NCBI GenBank assembly: GCA_028023455.1
Contig: JAQFVV010000050.1
Location: 2,624,411 to 2,688,410, forward strand
Direction: 5' to 3'
Length of the DNA stretch: 64,000 nucleotides
Source: Epiperipatus broadwayi
Lineage: Eukaryota > Onychophora > Udeonychophora > Euonychophora > Peripatidae
Positions 22,707 through 38,290 of the stretch are shown in pieces. A program made the position numbers and the translations under genes. Below the pieces are notes generated by a model. It was not told where the DNA came from. It worked only from the letters and a program-made list of their open reading frames with translations, and searched no databases. The number at the start of each line of letters is the position of its first letter. The stretch's first letter is position 1.

Positions 22707-24138
22707 TGTAACGTTTTTCGTATTACTAGGCCACTATACGCCTCAAATTTATATTTGAGCGTGAGTTGATCAAGCTGTATCAAAAGAAAAAAAAAGTTGT
22801 ATTTCTATTCTCAACACAGCTATTTTTCCTGATCAACTTTGGCCTAGAACTATTACCGAGTACAATCATGAGCAGAACCAGTTTTTAATTTCTACTTGAG
22901 GGCGCCAGAGTCGTTAGACCCACTGAGACTGCGTTAAACATATTGTAGCCCGTAAGGTAATAATTATACGATCTGAGTTAACATTCTCGTTAAGAAGAAG
23001 ATATCCCCATTTTTTCTTAATTACGGAAATTAAATCTATCAAAAAAAAAATAATTTGTATACCGATCTAAGTTAAATAACTAAAGGTAAAACTTAAATAG
23101 AATAGCATTAATTTTATACACGTACAATGAAAGTGAAGTTAATAATAAAGATTTATTCTAACTCGTCAAGCATTCAATATTTATGATTAAGACAAAATTA
23201 TAATGTTGGAAAAGATTGTGCATATGAATTCAATAATTTGATTCAAATATTGGAGTAATAATTATTTAGTCTTATTTTCCATAGTAACAGTTTGGTTCAT
23301 TTCTCAGTTCGCAAATCCTCTGATCCAAGAAAAATTTATGGGATTACATTTCCATTCAACTCACTATTCATAAAGCTTTATGTAAAAAAATTATGGCCAT
23401 TTACTTACCGGTAAGTTGACATTAAGTAGGTCATCGATCTTCCCGACGTACAATTCAGTTAGTGGGTAGTCCGCAGTAGTTGTTTTTCTTTTAGTTTTAT
23501 TTCCGAATCTCCGATCTAATTTAGGTAGCCAGATGATGATCTAGGTGACTTTTTTTGAGAGAAAGTGTCGGCAAATGATAGAGCTCTACTCACTCATGGC
23601 GAGCGATTTCAGTTCGTATCTAAGTGGACACATTTTATTAAAAAAATACGAGGCACTTCAAATTGCTCAGCACTATTGGAACAATAAGAGAAAAAAGACC
23701 CCTTTTCAAATCTGTCGGCTCCTTTTATACTCCTAGATTCTTTTTAGAAGCTCTGCGCACGTTCTTTTTTTCTTTGTTCTACTTTATAAACTTCTACATT
23801 ATTCTCCTTTTCTTATTACAAAGTCTGTTTTTCCGTTAAGAATTTCTGCCATTTTTAATTACTATCAGAAAGTTGTTTCTGATAGCAATCTTTCACCTTT
23901 TGAAATTTCCTTTCACTATTTGAATCAATGATTCAATATGCACTTTCCAACATTGAATTTATTTTAGTTAACTTATTTCTAAAAAAAAAGAAAAATTAAA
24001 CTTTCACTGTACGTTTTTTTTTTTCTTTAAAACATTATGCTACAAAAAAAATAAAGATCGTGTTCGCTCTCCTTTCTCTTTTTTATAATACCCCATATTA
24101 AAAAGTAATTTGTACTTTATATATAAATAAATGGTACA
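22707..24138. mobile_element. LTR-like insertion candidate in (AT)n
   Basis: It begins TGTAACGTTTTTCG right after an (AT)n run and may end GGTACA right before another (AT)n run. It shares the motif TTACCGGTAA (23406) with the 36722-39803 insertion (38760). No pol ORF is present. The end point is uncertain, so this is a weaker case than 7410-9901. Confidence 0.3.
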
Positions 24139-24330
24139 ATATATATATATATTAAACATAAAAAAAATATGACCATTTTGGTTTGCTTTTTCCAACATTG
24201 ATTTTTGCTTCATACATCAAATAAAGAGTTTCTTGAGTAATAATTAGTGCACCTAACTATCATGTAATATCCAATAAACATCACATGATCACAATTCTTT
24301 ATACTTACATAAGCTGTTTACACATAAGCA

Positions 24331-24532
24331 AAGCTCTCTCATATAATAGTACCACTCTACGCAAGCCAGAGTAATCAATGGATGCAGTAAAGTTTGTGCA
24401 TAAAATCCCTATCTAGTGCCTATTCATCCAATATTCCCAGACTAGGCACTAGATAGGGATTTTATCTACAAATTTTCACATCCGTTGATTACTCTGGCTT
24501 GCACTGAGAAGTGCTACTGTATGGAGAGTTTT
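24331..24532. repeat. fold-back element of the CTAGTGCCTA / CCCAGACTAG family
   Basis: Arms 24331-24420 and 24445-24532 are reverse complements (ATAAAATCCCTATCTAGTGC against GCACTAGATAGGGATTTTAT) with a 24 bp loop containing CATCCAATATTCCCAGACTA. Relatives lie at 40985-41370, 41690-41850 and 62265-62825. Confidence 0.85.
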
Positions 24533-24903
24533 GACTTTATGTATCACGCAATGTCTAGAGTTCTGTTCCATCTAAAAATTGACATTTTTTTTAGGGAAAT
24601 AGAAAAATCTTATGATTCACCTGGATTCACAATGCAATGTTTGTATTTGTTTTATAACCTACTTTGTTATTGGTTGATATGGATATCAGCAATTTTACTT
24701 TTACTTATAATACAAAGAAACACACATTTAGTAATAACTATTTTTAACATTTCTCATTGTTGTAAAAAACACAAGAAAGGCTGTTGTTCTGATATAGGAT
24801 ATTCCAAATGTTTTTACATTTTATGCTGTAATAGGAATATTATGTTTGATGGTAAATTGCTACTGTGTGCTGTCTTCTTAATATAATTTATTTTACCTTT
24901 CAG

Positions 24904-24961
24904 GTATAATGTGCGTGAAGATGCATTTCTGCATGGTACCTGGGTTCAAAAGACCCAGGTG
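24904..24961 (+). CDS. candidate short internal exon (58 nt)
   Basis: A pyrimidine-rich acceptor (TTTTACCTTTCAG, ending 24903) and a consensus donor (GTAAGC from 24962) bracket 58 bases that are clearly GC-richer than their surroundings. The frame from 24905 is open through all 19 codons (YNVREDAFLHGTWVQKTQV); a second frame is also open. An alternative donor after CAG at 24958 would give 55 nt. I do not recognise the peptide. The inner GACCTGGG-like hairpin (ACCTGGGTTCAAAAGACCCA) could instead mark a small structured element. Confidence 0.35.
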
Positions 24962-24999
24962 GTAAGCAATAATAAATTATCAATGATGAAATTTTGTTA

Positions 25000-27780
25000 A
25001 TGTTTTAGACTCAAATGTTTTCTAGAATATCATTAAACCAACTAGAACACAGACACATGTATAAACATACATAGAGAGTTTGACTTGACAAAAGTGAGAA
25101 ATATTGATTACTATCTATATTGTATGATTAGGTGGTTTACTGGTTTCTAATCTATATATACATTAAAATACAAATTGCAAATGGGTAGATTATTAATAAA
25201 TATAAATCTCTTGACAACATCCAAAATGTAAGCAACCCATGTCTTTGTCAAAGCAACCTCTATAAATAAAAATTGGCTTACTTTGTACCTACTATAGAGA
25301 TTTCCTTAAAAACAGATTATAAGTTATATGATTTATTTGAGCTTGGATAGTTATCATATGATATATATTACAGTATGATTTACAAATATCAAATATGCAC
25401 TCACTGTTTTGACATCAGCCACTTGGAAAAAGAGAAATGAAGTAAAATTATTTCTTGTACTTATGCATAATTAAAACATCTATATTAATCTTAACTGTGG
25501 TTTAATGTTTATGTATGGGGAAAAATGATACGATAATCCTTAGACAAATAAATGATTAATAATAATCATTAATGAATTTATCTGAAGAAGTTATTGTCAA
25601 AGTTGTGAGTGAAGAAAGGTCTGACATTCGCAAATCAAAGAGTAATAATTTGGAATTGATAAACACTGTGTAAAAGTCATATCGAAGAAGGTGTGATCTG
25701 AGCCAACTAATGCGTATTGGCCATATCCAGCTAATAAGTTTTGGTTTGGTGCTTTTTGATGGTCCTTTGTCTTAGCATGTTTTTGTTGACACGTTCAAGA
25801 ATGTGTTACAAAGTGCAAATTACACTTTGCATACAATCCTAAAATGTAATCATTGTATATGCATGTGTTGAATTAGAAAAATAAATTTAATATAATAGAT
25901 TTTTTGAAAATAAAAGTGTCTAAAAGAAAATTATTTTCTTTATTAATATGAAATGTGAATGCTAGTACACAAGTCTATTCTGTATTTCATTTCTTTGTTT
26001 TCCCAGAAAAATGTTAGGTGACATTATTTTGCAATGTATAAAATTCATATATGAAAATATATTGCTGAAAATTTTTTTTTTTTTAAAAAAAAATATGAAT
26101 TGTCAACTTGTCATCCAGAAATAATAATTTTTCTGATAGCTTCTGCGACGGTTTTTTTTTTTAAATGAGAAAAACTTTTCCCCATCTACTTTTTCAGTAA
26201 TTGTATCCTAGATTAAATATTTATTGACATTCTTTTAAAAATACTTTTTCAGCAACTTGATTATTATGATTTAGAATTTCTGAATATGTGAATATATATA
26301 TGTATAGTATTAACCTTTGAGCCACAGATGCAATTACAATTTGCAATCTATTCATGTTTACGCCATTCCTATATTTCTCATTTACTATATTTCTAATATG
26401 TTCTATGTTATTGAAATAGGCAAAACTCTCCGTACAGTAGTGTATTATTATAACATGTTAATACTGGTATAATATTGGAAAAACTATAATTATATTACAA
26501 ATATTTCCAATTATTATTTTTTACTTGCATGGACATTTAAAATAAGTAAAAAACGGCCTTGACATGTGAATAAGAATCAAGTCATATATAAAATTCATAG
26601 TGTTTAGACGTATAATGCATTACATTTTATTTTTATCTAGAAACTTGTTAGATATTCTAATTCTATGTTCATCTTAGTCTGCTATTGCAAATGAGAATTT
26701 GCATTGGTGTAAGAATCTAATAAGTGAAGGAGTATTAAAAGTGTTTTGCCTTAAATGGTTTACCATAGTGATTAAAATATCATATTCTGACATGTAAAGT
26801 TTATCAGATTAATACCATTTCTGGTACTAAGAACACTTAAACTTCTTATGAACATTGAGTCATAAAGATTTTCAATTATTTTTCTATTCTTGAAAGTGTT
26901 TTTTTTTAACAATCACATTTGGTTAATAATCAACAAACTTGAAATCATGTATAATGTTGGAATATACAGCACCAATTATATATGTAATAAATTTAATGTG
27001 TCAACCTCTAACCATTGCATTATGTGCAAAATTATGTTACTGCCACCTTCATGTTATAAACTTGAACCAAAAAATATTGCAACAAACTACTATGAAAATA
27101 GTAAATGAATATCCATTTCCTGCCATTGACTATAATTTTTGATAAACAATACATGCTAGACATATAATGTAGTTTGTTTGAAGACTTTGCTAAAATGATT
27201 ATTTTTAATTTTCCTTAGAATATTTAATCTCAGCCGAATTGTATGAAGTTTATTTAAACTTTTCAGCAGAGTTTTAATTTCATGGCATTATCTGTCATCG
27301 ATACCACTTACAATCTACTTAAAATCATCAACAAAGATTAAAGATGAATATCCATTTTTTAGCTAATCATAATCTTGCTTTAACGATAGATTTTTGAAAC
27401 ACTTAATGGTATATGCTTAAGCAGCAGAGCCGTGGTATATAACTTACAGTTAATCGACCAGTTAGATAATGCCACTTTAAGTTTATTACAAAAACAATAT
27501 AATAGTATAACATAATATCTTCTCTTCATATTACATTAGCAAAGTTCCCTATCTTTTTGATCCACCTCTCATTCTAAGTCTTTAACAATATCCCAGAAAA
27601 ACTTCAATTATCCACATCATTATCATCTCTTTTATCAATATGTACAGCTTAGATCCATTTCAGCTTGTTAATTTATTCAATGATATAAAAGTCATTTACC
27701 AATCCCCCCCCCCACACTTCTCAATGTATTTTTCATAGTGCGTTATTTAATTTAGGACAGTTTTAACTGGCTATCAGTTA
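25000..27780. other. AT-rich DNA, one repeat fragment, no genes
   Basis: At 25570-25725, GTCAAAGTTGTGAGTG, a GACATT block and a CTGAGCCAACTAATG block follow the same order as in the repeat copies at 44050 and 47155, so a diverged fragment of that family is present. Otherwise I see nothing. Confidence 0.45.
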
Positions 27781-27789
27781 TCACATGAT

Positions 27790-28235
27790 CACCATTTCAT
27801 GTAATTAGAAGGATTTGAAAACAGACTTTCAAACTTCCTTCAGCTATTCACTTCACTGTATATAACTGATACACATGATTTCATATGTGAAAAAGATATT
27901 CCAATGTACATATTTCATGCTGAACCAGCTTTCATCTCTTGGTTCAGAACATCATCTCCACATACAATATAATCATTGCTCACTTTTTATTAACAAATCT
28001 TTCAACTTTAGTGGACAAGCTTCAATCTTCTCCACCCTTCAACTTTTTAACCATCCATGTTATTGTAAATTTGATGATGGCATGCTCAAAGCCTTTGTTG
28101 ATGCCACTATTGTTATCATACCCATATTGACTTTATAAGTCACTATGAGTCCTCATATATAGTGCCTCCAATATGTCCATTTAAATATACATAAGAGGGG
28201 GATAGGCAGATTTTATGCTGAATCTGTAATATTTG
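27790..28235 (+). repeat. interspersed repeat R1, forward copy
   Basis: Ordered blocks TTTCATGCTGAACCAGC, GGTTCAGAACATCATCTCCA, CCATCCATGTTATTG, TGATGATGGCATGCTCAAAG, TTGTTGATGCCACTATTGTT and AATCTGTAATATTTG recur at 28960-29345 and, reversed, at 36380-36720 plus 39804-39920. No protein is encoded by the family; the overlapping ORFs here are incidental. Confidence 0.7.
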
Positions 28236-28250
28236 TCTATAAGTGTAATA

Positions 28251-28336
28251 TATATATATACAAACCATTATACAATTACAAATATCCAAATATATATAGA
28301 TATATATACAAACCATTATACAATTACAAATATCCA
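28251..28336 (+). repeat. near-perfect local duplication
   Basis: ATACAAACCATTATACAATT followed by ACAAATATCCA occurs twice, 50 bp apart, each preceded by a TATATA run. Confidence 0.85.
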
Positions 28337-28520
28337 GTAACGCCCTCTGTTTAAAGATCTATATCTCAATAATAGCAAACCTTAAAATGATACCTGAGAT
28401 ATAATCAGAGGGATTTGAACACATATCTTTCAAGCTCCATACAACTATTCACTCTACCTTACATAACTAATATACATTACCATAGCCATATTATTATAAA
28501 GTGCTGAAAACTTTAAAATT

Positions 28521-28944
28521 ATTCAAATGTAAGTCAATCTCTGATAATGCGCTATTTCTTAAATATTATAAATCTCTGCACATTCTCCAGCCAATAAGAA
28601 TTTTAAAAACTTAAGTGAATCACTTAACTTTACAGTATACATTCTATATACACCAACTCTTACACACCATGCTTAAAGCAGGGCTTGAGTCTATTGTGTG
28701 CCTGATAATCCTGTGATGGGTTAAATACATTTGTACAATTGAATAATTGGATTTTATCATCAGGCACACTATAGACTCAAGCCCTGATTTAAGCATAGTC
28801 TGTAAGAGTTGGTGTATATAGAATGTACATTCTAAACTTAAGCGATTCACTTAAGTTTTTAAAATCCTTATTGGCTGGAGAATGTGCAGAGATTTATAAT
28901 ATTTAAGAAATAGTACATTACTGGAGATTGACTTCTGTTTGAAT
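28521..28944. repeat. palindromic fold-back element
   Basis: Arms 28521-28713 and 28757-28944 pair closely (GCTTGAGTCTATTGTGTGCC against GGCACACTATAGACTCAAGC; CTGCACATTCTCCAGCCAAT against its complement). The loop is about 43 bp. No coding content. Confidence 0.85.
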
Positions 28945-28959
28945 AAATACAACATACAT

Positions 28960-29033
28960 GTGAGAAAGATAAATGATCTCCAATATATGCACTTCTTGCT
29001 GAACCATCATTCATCTTTTGGTCCAGATCATAT

Positions 29034-29075
<42 letters not shown>

Positions 29076-29345
29076 ACCAGTTCCTAGTTTATAATAAGGT
29101 AGCAAATATTCAAACTTTAATGGACATCTTCAAATTTCTACACCCCCATCCCCCAACCCTTCAGATATTGATATTATAAAAAACTGATGATGGAATACTC
29201 AAAGGCTTGTTGATTTCAATATTGTTATCATGTCCATGTTGGCTTTTAAGCCAATATACCCACTTAAATACACATAAGAGGAGGGAGAGAATTCAGTCTA
29301 ATCTGTAATATTTGAATACAATTATAATGTAGATACTGAACTTTG
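28960..29345 (+). repeat. interspersed repeat R1, second copy with (AC)n(AT)n insertion
   Basis: Blocks as in 27900-28235, interrupted at 29036-29074 by an (AC)n-(AT)n microsatellite. Confidence 0.65.
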
Positions 29346-29349
29346 GTTA

Positions 29350-29745
29350 TAATTAGAGAAGATTTGAATACAGATTTTCAAGCAGCCTTCAGCTATCAAC
29401 TCCATCTTATATACCTGTATTAGGGATCATTTAGCTTTGTCACATGTATGTTGTCATGTGTATCAGTTATATAAATTGAAAGTGGTTATCTGAAGGGAGA
29501 GTTTGAAAGTCTGTGTTCAAATCTCCTCTAATTACATCTAAAATTCAATATATACATAATAATTGTATTCAAATATTACAGATACAAACTGCCTTCAGCT
29601 ATCCACTCCATCTTGTATACCTATATTGGAGATCATTTATCTTTCTAGCATGTATCTGGTCATGTGTATCAGCTATATGAAGTGGATACTTAAAAGGAGC
29701 TTGAAAGTCTGTGTTCAAATTTCCTGTAATTACATATAGAGTTCA
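29350..29745. repeat. nested fold-back and direct repeat arms of R1 end
   Basis: 29350-29550 is a hairpin (AGAGAAGATTTGAATACAGA with its complement near 29515-29535). Most of its second half is repeated directly at 29590-29740 (CAGCTATCCACTCCATCTTG, GTCATGTGTATCAGCTATAT, GAAAGTCTGTGTTCAAAT). Single arms also occur at 27800, 28390 and 39810. Confidence 0.7.
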
Positions 29746-29781
<36 letters not shown>

Positions 29782-29976
29782 AATAAAGTTTGATATCTGT
29801 ATTCGTTTCACAATATATGTAATATACAAATCAATATATATATCAAAATACAGTACAATTTATATAAATTATATTCTTTTAGAAGTACTTTCGACTATAC
29901 ACTTTGTAGTCTTTATCAACTATATAACGTTGAATAATCAAAACAAGACAACCCTTAACAATACCCATAGTTCAAT

Positions 29977-30480
29977 TCAGATTTCCCACAATTCTGTTAT
30001 CTTAACATTTGATGACTGGCGATTCATTAACATTTGACGATTTCTTGAAATCAACATAGCCTCTTTTATTTTACGTTTATTATGACAACGTTCAATTTGA
30101 ATAATTTTCATATTTTTATAATAAAATTTAAATCCATATTGACAAGATTTATTATGATCAAATATAACAGATGATGAAGGTTTATTTACATCTGTTCCAT
30201 ATTGATTCTCTTTTTGAATTCTATTATATAAAAGCATATGTTCTTTTATTCTCTTCTCAAATGTACACTTAGATTCACCAATGTATTGTACACCGCATCC
30301 ACATATCAATCTATATATAATAGAATTTTGATTAAACTTTGAATTTTGAATTTTAGAATTATTAAGCAATCTATTTATGTTATTGGTAGAGAAAAAAGCA
30401 ATATGACACAAACCATTATAAATTTTCCTAATAAACTTGACCTGCTCATCTGATATAAATGGCATTGAAATCCATTTCAT
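29977..30480 (-). pseudogene. PLE GIY-YIG endonuclease domain, 5'-truncated (left arm)
   Basis: A 167-codon ORF starting MKWISMPFISDEQVKFIRKI. The GIY-YIG nuclease core is IYRLICGCGVQYIGES (Tyr and YIG pair), followed by FEKRIKEH with the conserved Arg and a downstream His, then FDHNKSC and the C-terminal NKRKIKEAMLI...NVKITELW block. In Penelope-type elements this domain nicks the target for reverse transcription. The reverse transcriptase that should precede it is missing, so this is a truncated element even though the remaining frame is intact. Confidence 0.85.
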
Positions 30481-30504
30481 TTTGATATTTTTATTTTTAA
30501 TTTT

Positions 30505-30693
30505 ATAAAAGAAATCAACACTATAATAAAATTAAAAATAAAAATATCAAAATGAAATGGATTTCAATGCGATTTATAAATAAAAGAAATCAACACTATA
30601 ATAAAATTAAAAATAAAAATATCAAAATGAAATGGATTTCAATGCCATTTATATCAGATGAGCAATTTCAATGCCATTTATATCAGATGAGCA
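30505..30693 (+). repeat. stepwise tandem duplications at the palindrome centre
   Basis: A 75 bp unit (ATAAAAGAAATCAACACTAT...) is present at 30505-30579 and again from 30580. A 29 bp unit (ATTTCAATGCCATTTATATC + AGATGAGCA) is present at 30636-30664 and 30665-30693. They lie exactly where the left arm turns into the right arm. Confidence 0.9.
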
Positions 30694-31159
30694 GGTCAAG
30701 TTTATTAGGAAAATTTATAATGGTTTGTGTCATATTGCTTTTTTCTCTACAAATAACATAAATAGATTGCTTAATAATTCTAAAATTCAAAATTCAAAGT
30801 TTAATCAAAATTCTATTATATATAGATTGATATGTGGATGCGGTGTACAATACATTGGTGAATCTAAGTGTACATTTGAGAAGAGAATAAAAGAACATAT
30901 GCTTTTATATAATAGAATTCAAAAAGAGAATCAATATGGAACAGATGTAAATAAACCTTCATCATCTGTTATATTTGATCATAATAAATCTTGTCAATAT
31001 GGATTTAAATTTGATTATAAAAATATGAAAATTATTCAAATTGAACGTTGTCATAATAAACGTAAAATAAAAGAGGCTATGTTGATTTCAAGAAATCGTC
31101 AAATGTTAATGAATCGCCAGTCATCAAATGTTAAGATAACAGAATTGTGGGAAATCTGA
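30671..31159 (+). pseudogene. PLE GIY-YIG endonuclease domain, 5'-truncated (right arm)
   Basis: Mirror image of the left-arm ORF: MPFISDEQVKFIRKI..., IYRLICGCGVQYIGES, FEKRIKEH, FDHNKSC and RQSSNVKITELWEI at the end. It has 162 codons from the first Met after the duplicated centre. The domain is complete for a GIY-YIG nuclease but has no reverse transcriptase. Any transcript crossing both arms would form a very long double-stranded hairpin. Confidence 0.85.
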
Positions 31160-31309
31160 ATTGAACTATGGGTATTGTTAAGGGTTGTCTCGTTTTGATT
31201 ATTCAATGTTATATAGTTGATAAAGACTACAAAGTGTATAGTCGAAAGTACTTCTAAAAGAATATAATTTATATAAATTGTACTGTATTTTGATATATAT
31301 ATTGATTTG

Positions 31310-31348
<39 letters not shown>

Positions 31349-31351
31349 GTT

Positions 31352-31403
31352 TATAGAAAAGGGCACAATATATATATATATATATATTGTGCCCTTTTCT
31401 ATA
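31352..31403. repeat. perfect hairpin around (AT)n
   Basis: TATAGAAAAGGGCACAA, then (TA)n, then TTGTGCCCTTTTCTATA. The 17 bp arms are perfect, so the AT array sits at the axis of a palindrome. Confidence 0.9.
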
Positions 31404-31429
31404 GGCCAGTAATAGTTTATAACAGTCAA

Positions 31430-36370
<4,941 letters not shown>

Positions 36371-36379
36371 TTGCATTCA

Positions 36380-36721
36380 AATATAGATTCAGAATGAGTT
36401 CTGACTATCCCTCTTCTGTATATTTAGATGGGTATATTAAGAGTATATATATACATGAGGTGTTAGAGTGACTTAAAGTCAACATGAGTATGATAACAGT
36501 ATTGGCATCAACAAGCACTTTGAGTGAGCATTCTATCATCAGATTTTCAATAACATGTAAGGCTGATGTGTTGGAGGGTGGAAAAGCTTTAAGGCTGCCC
36601 ATAAAAGTTTGATTTTCTATTCTAATATACGTTGAACACTGTGGGATATGATGATCTGAACCATCTGATGAGTGCTGGTTGAGCACAAAATATGCATATT
36701 AAAGATTTTTTTTTCATATGT
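36380..36721 (-). repeat. interspersed repeat R1, reverse copy, first part (interrupted)
   Basis: Reverse order of the R1 blocks seen at 27900-28235 (GAGTATGATAACAGTATTGG, CATCAACAAGCACTTTGAGT, ATGATGATCTGAACCATCTG, GAGTGCTGGTTGAGCACAAA). It breaks off at ATGT 36718-36721, and the continuation is found at 39804. Confidence 0.75.
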
Positions 36722-37076
36722 TGTAATGGTCAGGTTTGTGCATTTTCTCAGCAGACTGAGAGTCCGAGTCAGATAACCAAAAGCTGACCAAGTTGGGATA
36801 GTAATATCCTCCATCTGATTATATTTCAAATCTCTCACCCGTGCTTCCAATTCAACCCATTGCAAAGGACATGACTGAAGCTATACTCGATATCTCTTTA
36901 TTCACATTCCAGCAATAGCAAAGTGGTAAAACATGAGACATCCCCCCATATATGATATTATATAACTTAATTAGTGATTCATAAAGTAATGAGCAAAAAT
37001 GGAGACTCAGATAAATTTATATTTTATAAATTTAATGAAACAATAAGTTATAAAGCAAAATAAATTATGTACATAT

Positions 37077-37350
37077 TGCTAACATGCAGGTAAGTGTATA
37101 CTCAGGGTTACAAAGAATATAACAAAGCAAATTATATAGTGCTCACATGCAGGTGAGTGAATACTTAGGTTTACAAAGAATATTAATGAATAGTGAGTAA
37201 ATGATAATGCAAATTATATATATAGTGCTCACACACAGGTGAGTGAACACTTAGATTTACAAAATGTTTAATGTGATTATCAATAAACAATAAACAAAGC
37301 CAATTATATTTGCTCACACACAGGTGAGTGAAATTTAGAGTTGCAAAGAG
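37077..37350 (+). repeat. degenerate tandem repeat, four units of about 70-90 bp
   Basis: CATGCAGGTAAGTG, CATGCAGGTGAGTGAATACT, CACACAGGTGAGTGAACACT and CACACAGGTGAGTGAAATTT each follow GCTAA / GCTCA and are followed by T-ACAAAGA-like text. The repeated CAGGTGAGT core matches a splice-donor consensus. Confidence 0.8.
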
Positions 37351-38159
37351 TCTAAATAAATTAGGAGTTGCAGAACTAATAATATGCTTATACCATCCCT
37401 TACATCATAACGTATGCTATGATCTATATCGTGAAAATCAATAATAGAGTGATTAATTTATTGACAACAGCTTGGGATTATATTATTACTTTTACTAAGT
37501 TTAGACATAACTTATAATGATATTTGCATGATATTATATATAATTACTAGATAAATAATCATACTAACTTAGATTCTGAATTGGATCAAAGCCAATGTTA
37601 ATTTCTATGGGAGGTTGAACTGATATTGGGCAGTCGAACATCAGATTCTAGGGTGTTACAAATTATAGTATCAGAATATATGCAACTCAAATGTGTTTTT
37701 AATTGAGGTTCACAAGAGGCCCTTTTATTCAAGTGAACGGAACAGTGGCTTAATGAGCCCTTGGAATGCTTTGGTTCCTTAAAATACAAATAAATGTCAC
37801 AGTTGCCTAAACTTTTGAGGCATGACTTGACATGGAAACAATCCTGATGCAGGCCATTTTAGGTATAGCAAGAAGTTATGCATATTTATGCTAACTAGCA
37901 ACACATTTGCCATGCTAATTTAATATTTTCCTAAATTAATTACGCCAAATCTTAGCTTTTATCAATGCCACTACCACTGGTCAGTTCAAAATAGTATTAC
38001 TTAGTCACACTACAAAGGCAATAATAAGAATTTAATTTAAGGATATCTGTATAGCTTAATCTCTAATTAAGGAGAGTTACAGCAAAATGAAGGATTTACT
38101 AAGATTTAAATATTACTTATATGCTATGTAGCTCATGTCTAATATTAAGTAAATATTGA

Positions 38160-38290
38160 TTTTTAAATAACTTAAGCAAAAGATTGTCTTTTAAAATAAC
38201 TTACACAAATACTCATTTTTAAATAGCTTACACAAAATATCCATTTTTAAATAACTTATGCAAAATATTCGTTTTTAAATAACTTATTCT
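38160..38290 (+). repeat. tandem repeat, about 30 bp unit
   Basis: TTTTTAAATAACTTA(A/C/T)-CAAA(A)-ATATTC-like units occur four to five times in a row within the LTR-like insertion. Confidence 0.85.

Larger units (their letters stand above)
29785..31310. mobile_element. young head-to-head Penelope-like element dimer (1.5 kb palindrome)
   Basis: 29785-30515 and 30580-31310 are almost identical reverse complements. Each contains the C-terminal GIY-YIG ORF, its stop, a GAATTGAACTATGGGTATTG tail and an outer pseudo-LTR-like sequence (AGTTGATAAAGACTACAAAG) that ends at an (AT)n array. The two proteins differ at essentially one residue (FYYKN versus FDYKN), so the event is recent. The centre shows stepwise duplications. 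Confidence 0.9.

Noticed and set aside
24485-24886. 133-codon Cys-rich plus-strand ORF
   Set aside because: It starts inside the right arm of a fold-back repeat and has no recognisable motif or signal; the Cys content comes from TGT-rich text.
24904-24961. Treating the ACCTGGGTTCAAAAGACCCAGGT hairpin as a regulatory RNA
   Set aside because: Short 8 bp stem within a better-supported exon-like context; no family recognised.
26890-27142. Two overlapping 67-72 codon ORFs
   Set aside because: Overlap each other in different frames with no recognisable domain; chance ORFs are common at this base composition.
37077-37350. CRISPR array
   Set aside because: Units are degenerate, spacers are not unique, and the context is eukaryotic.
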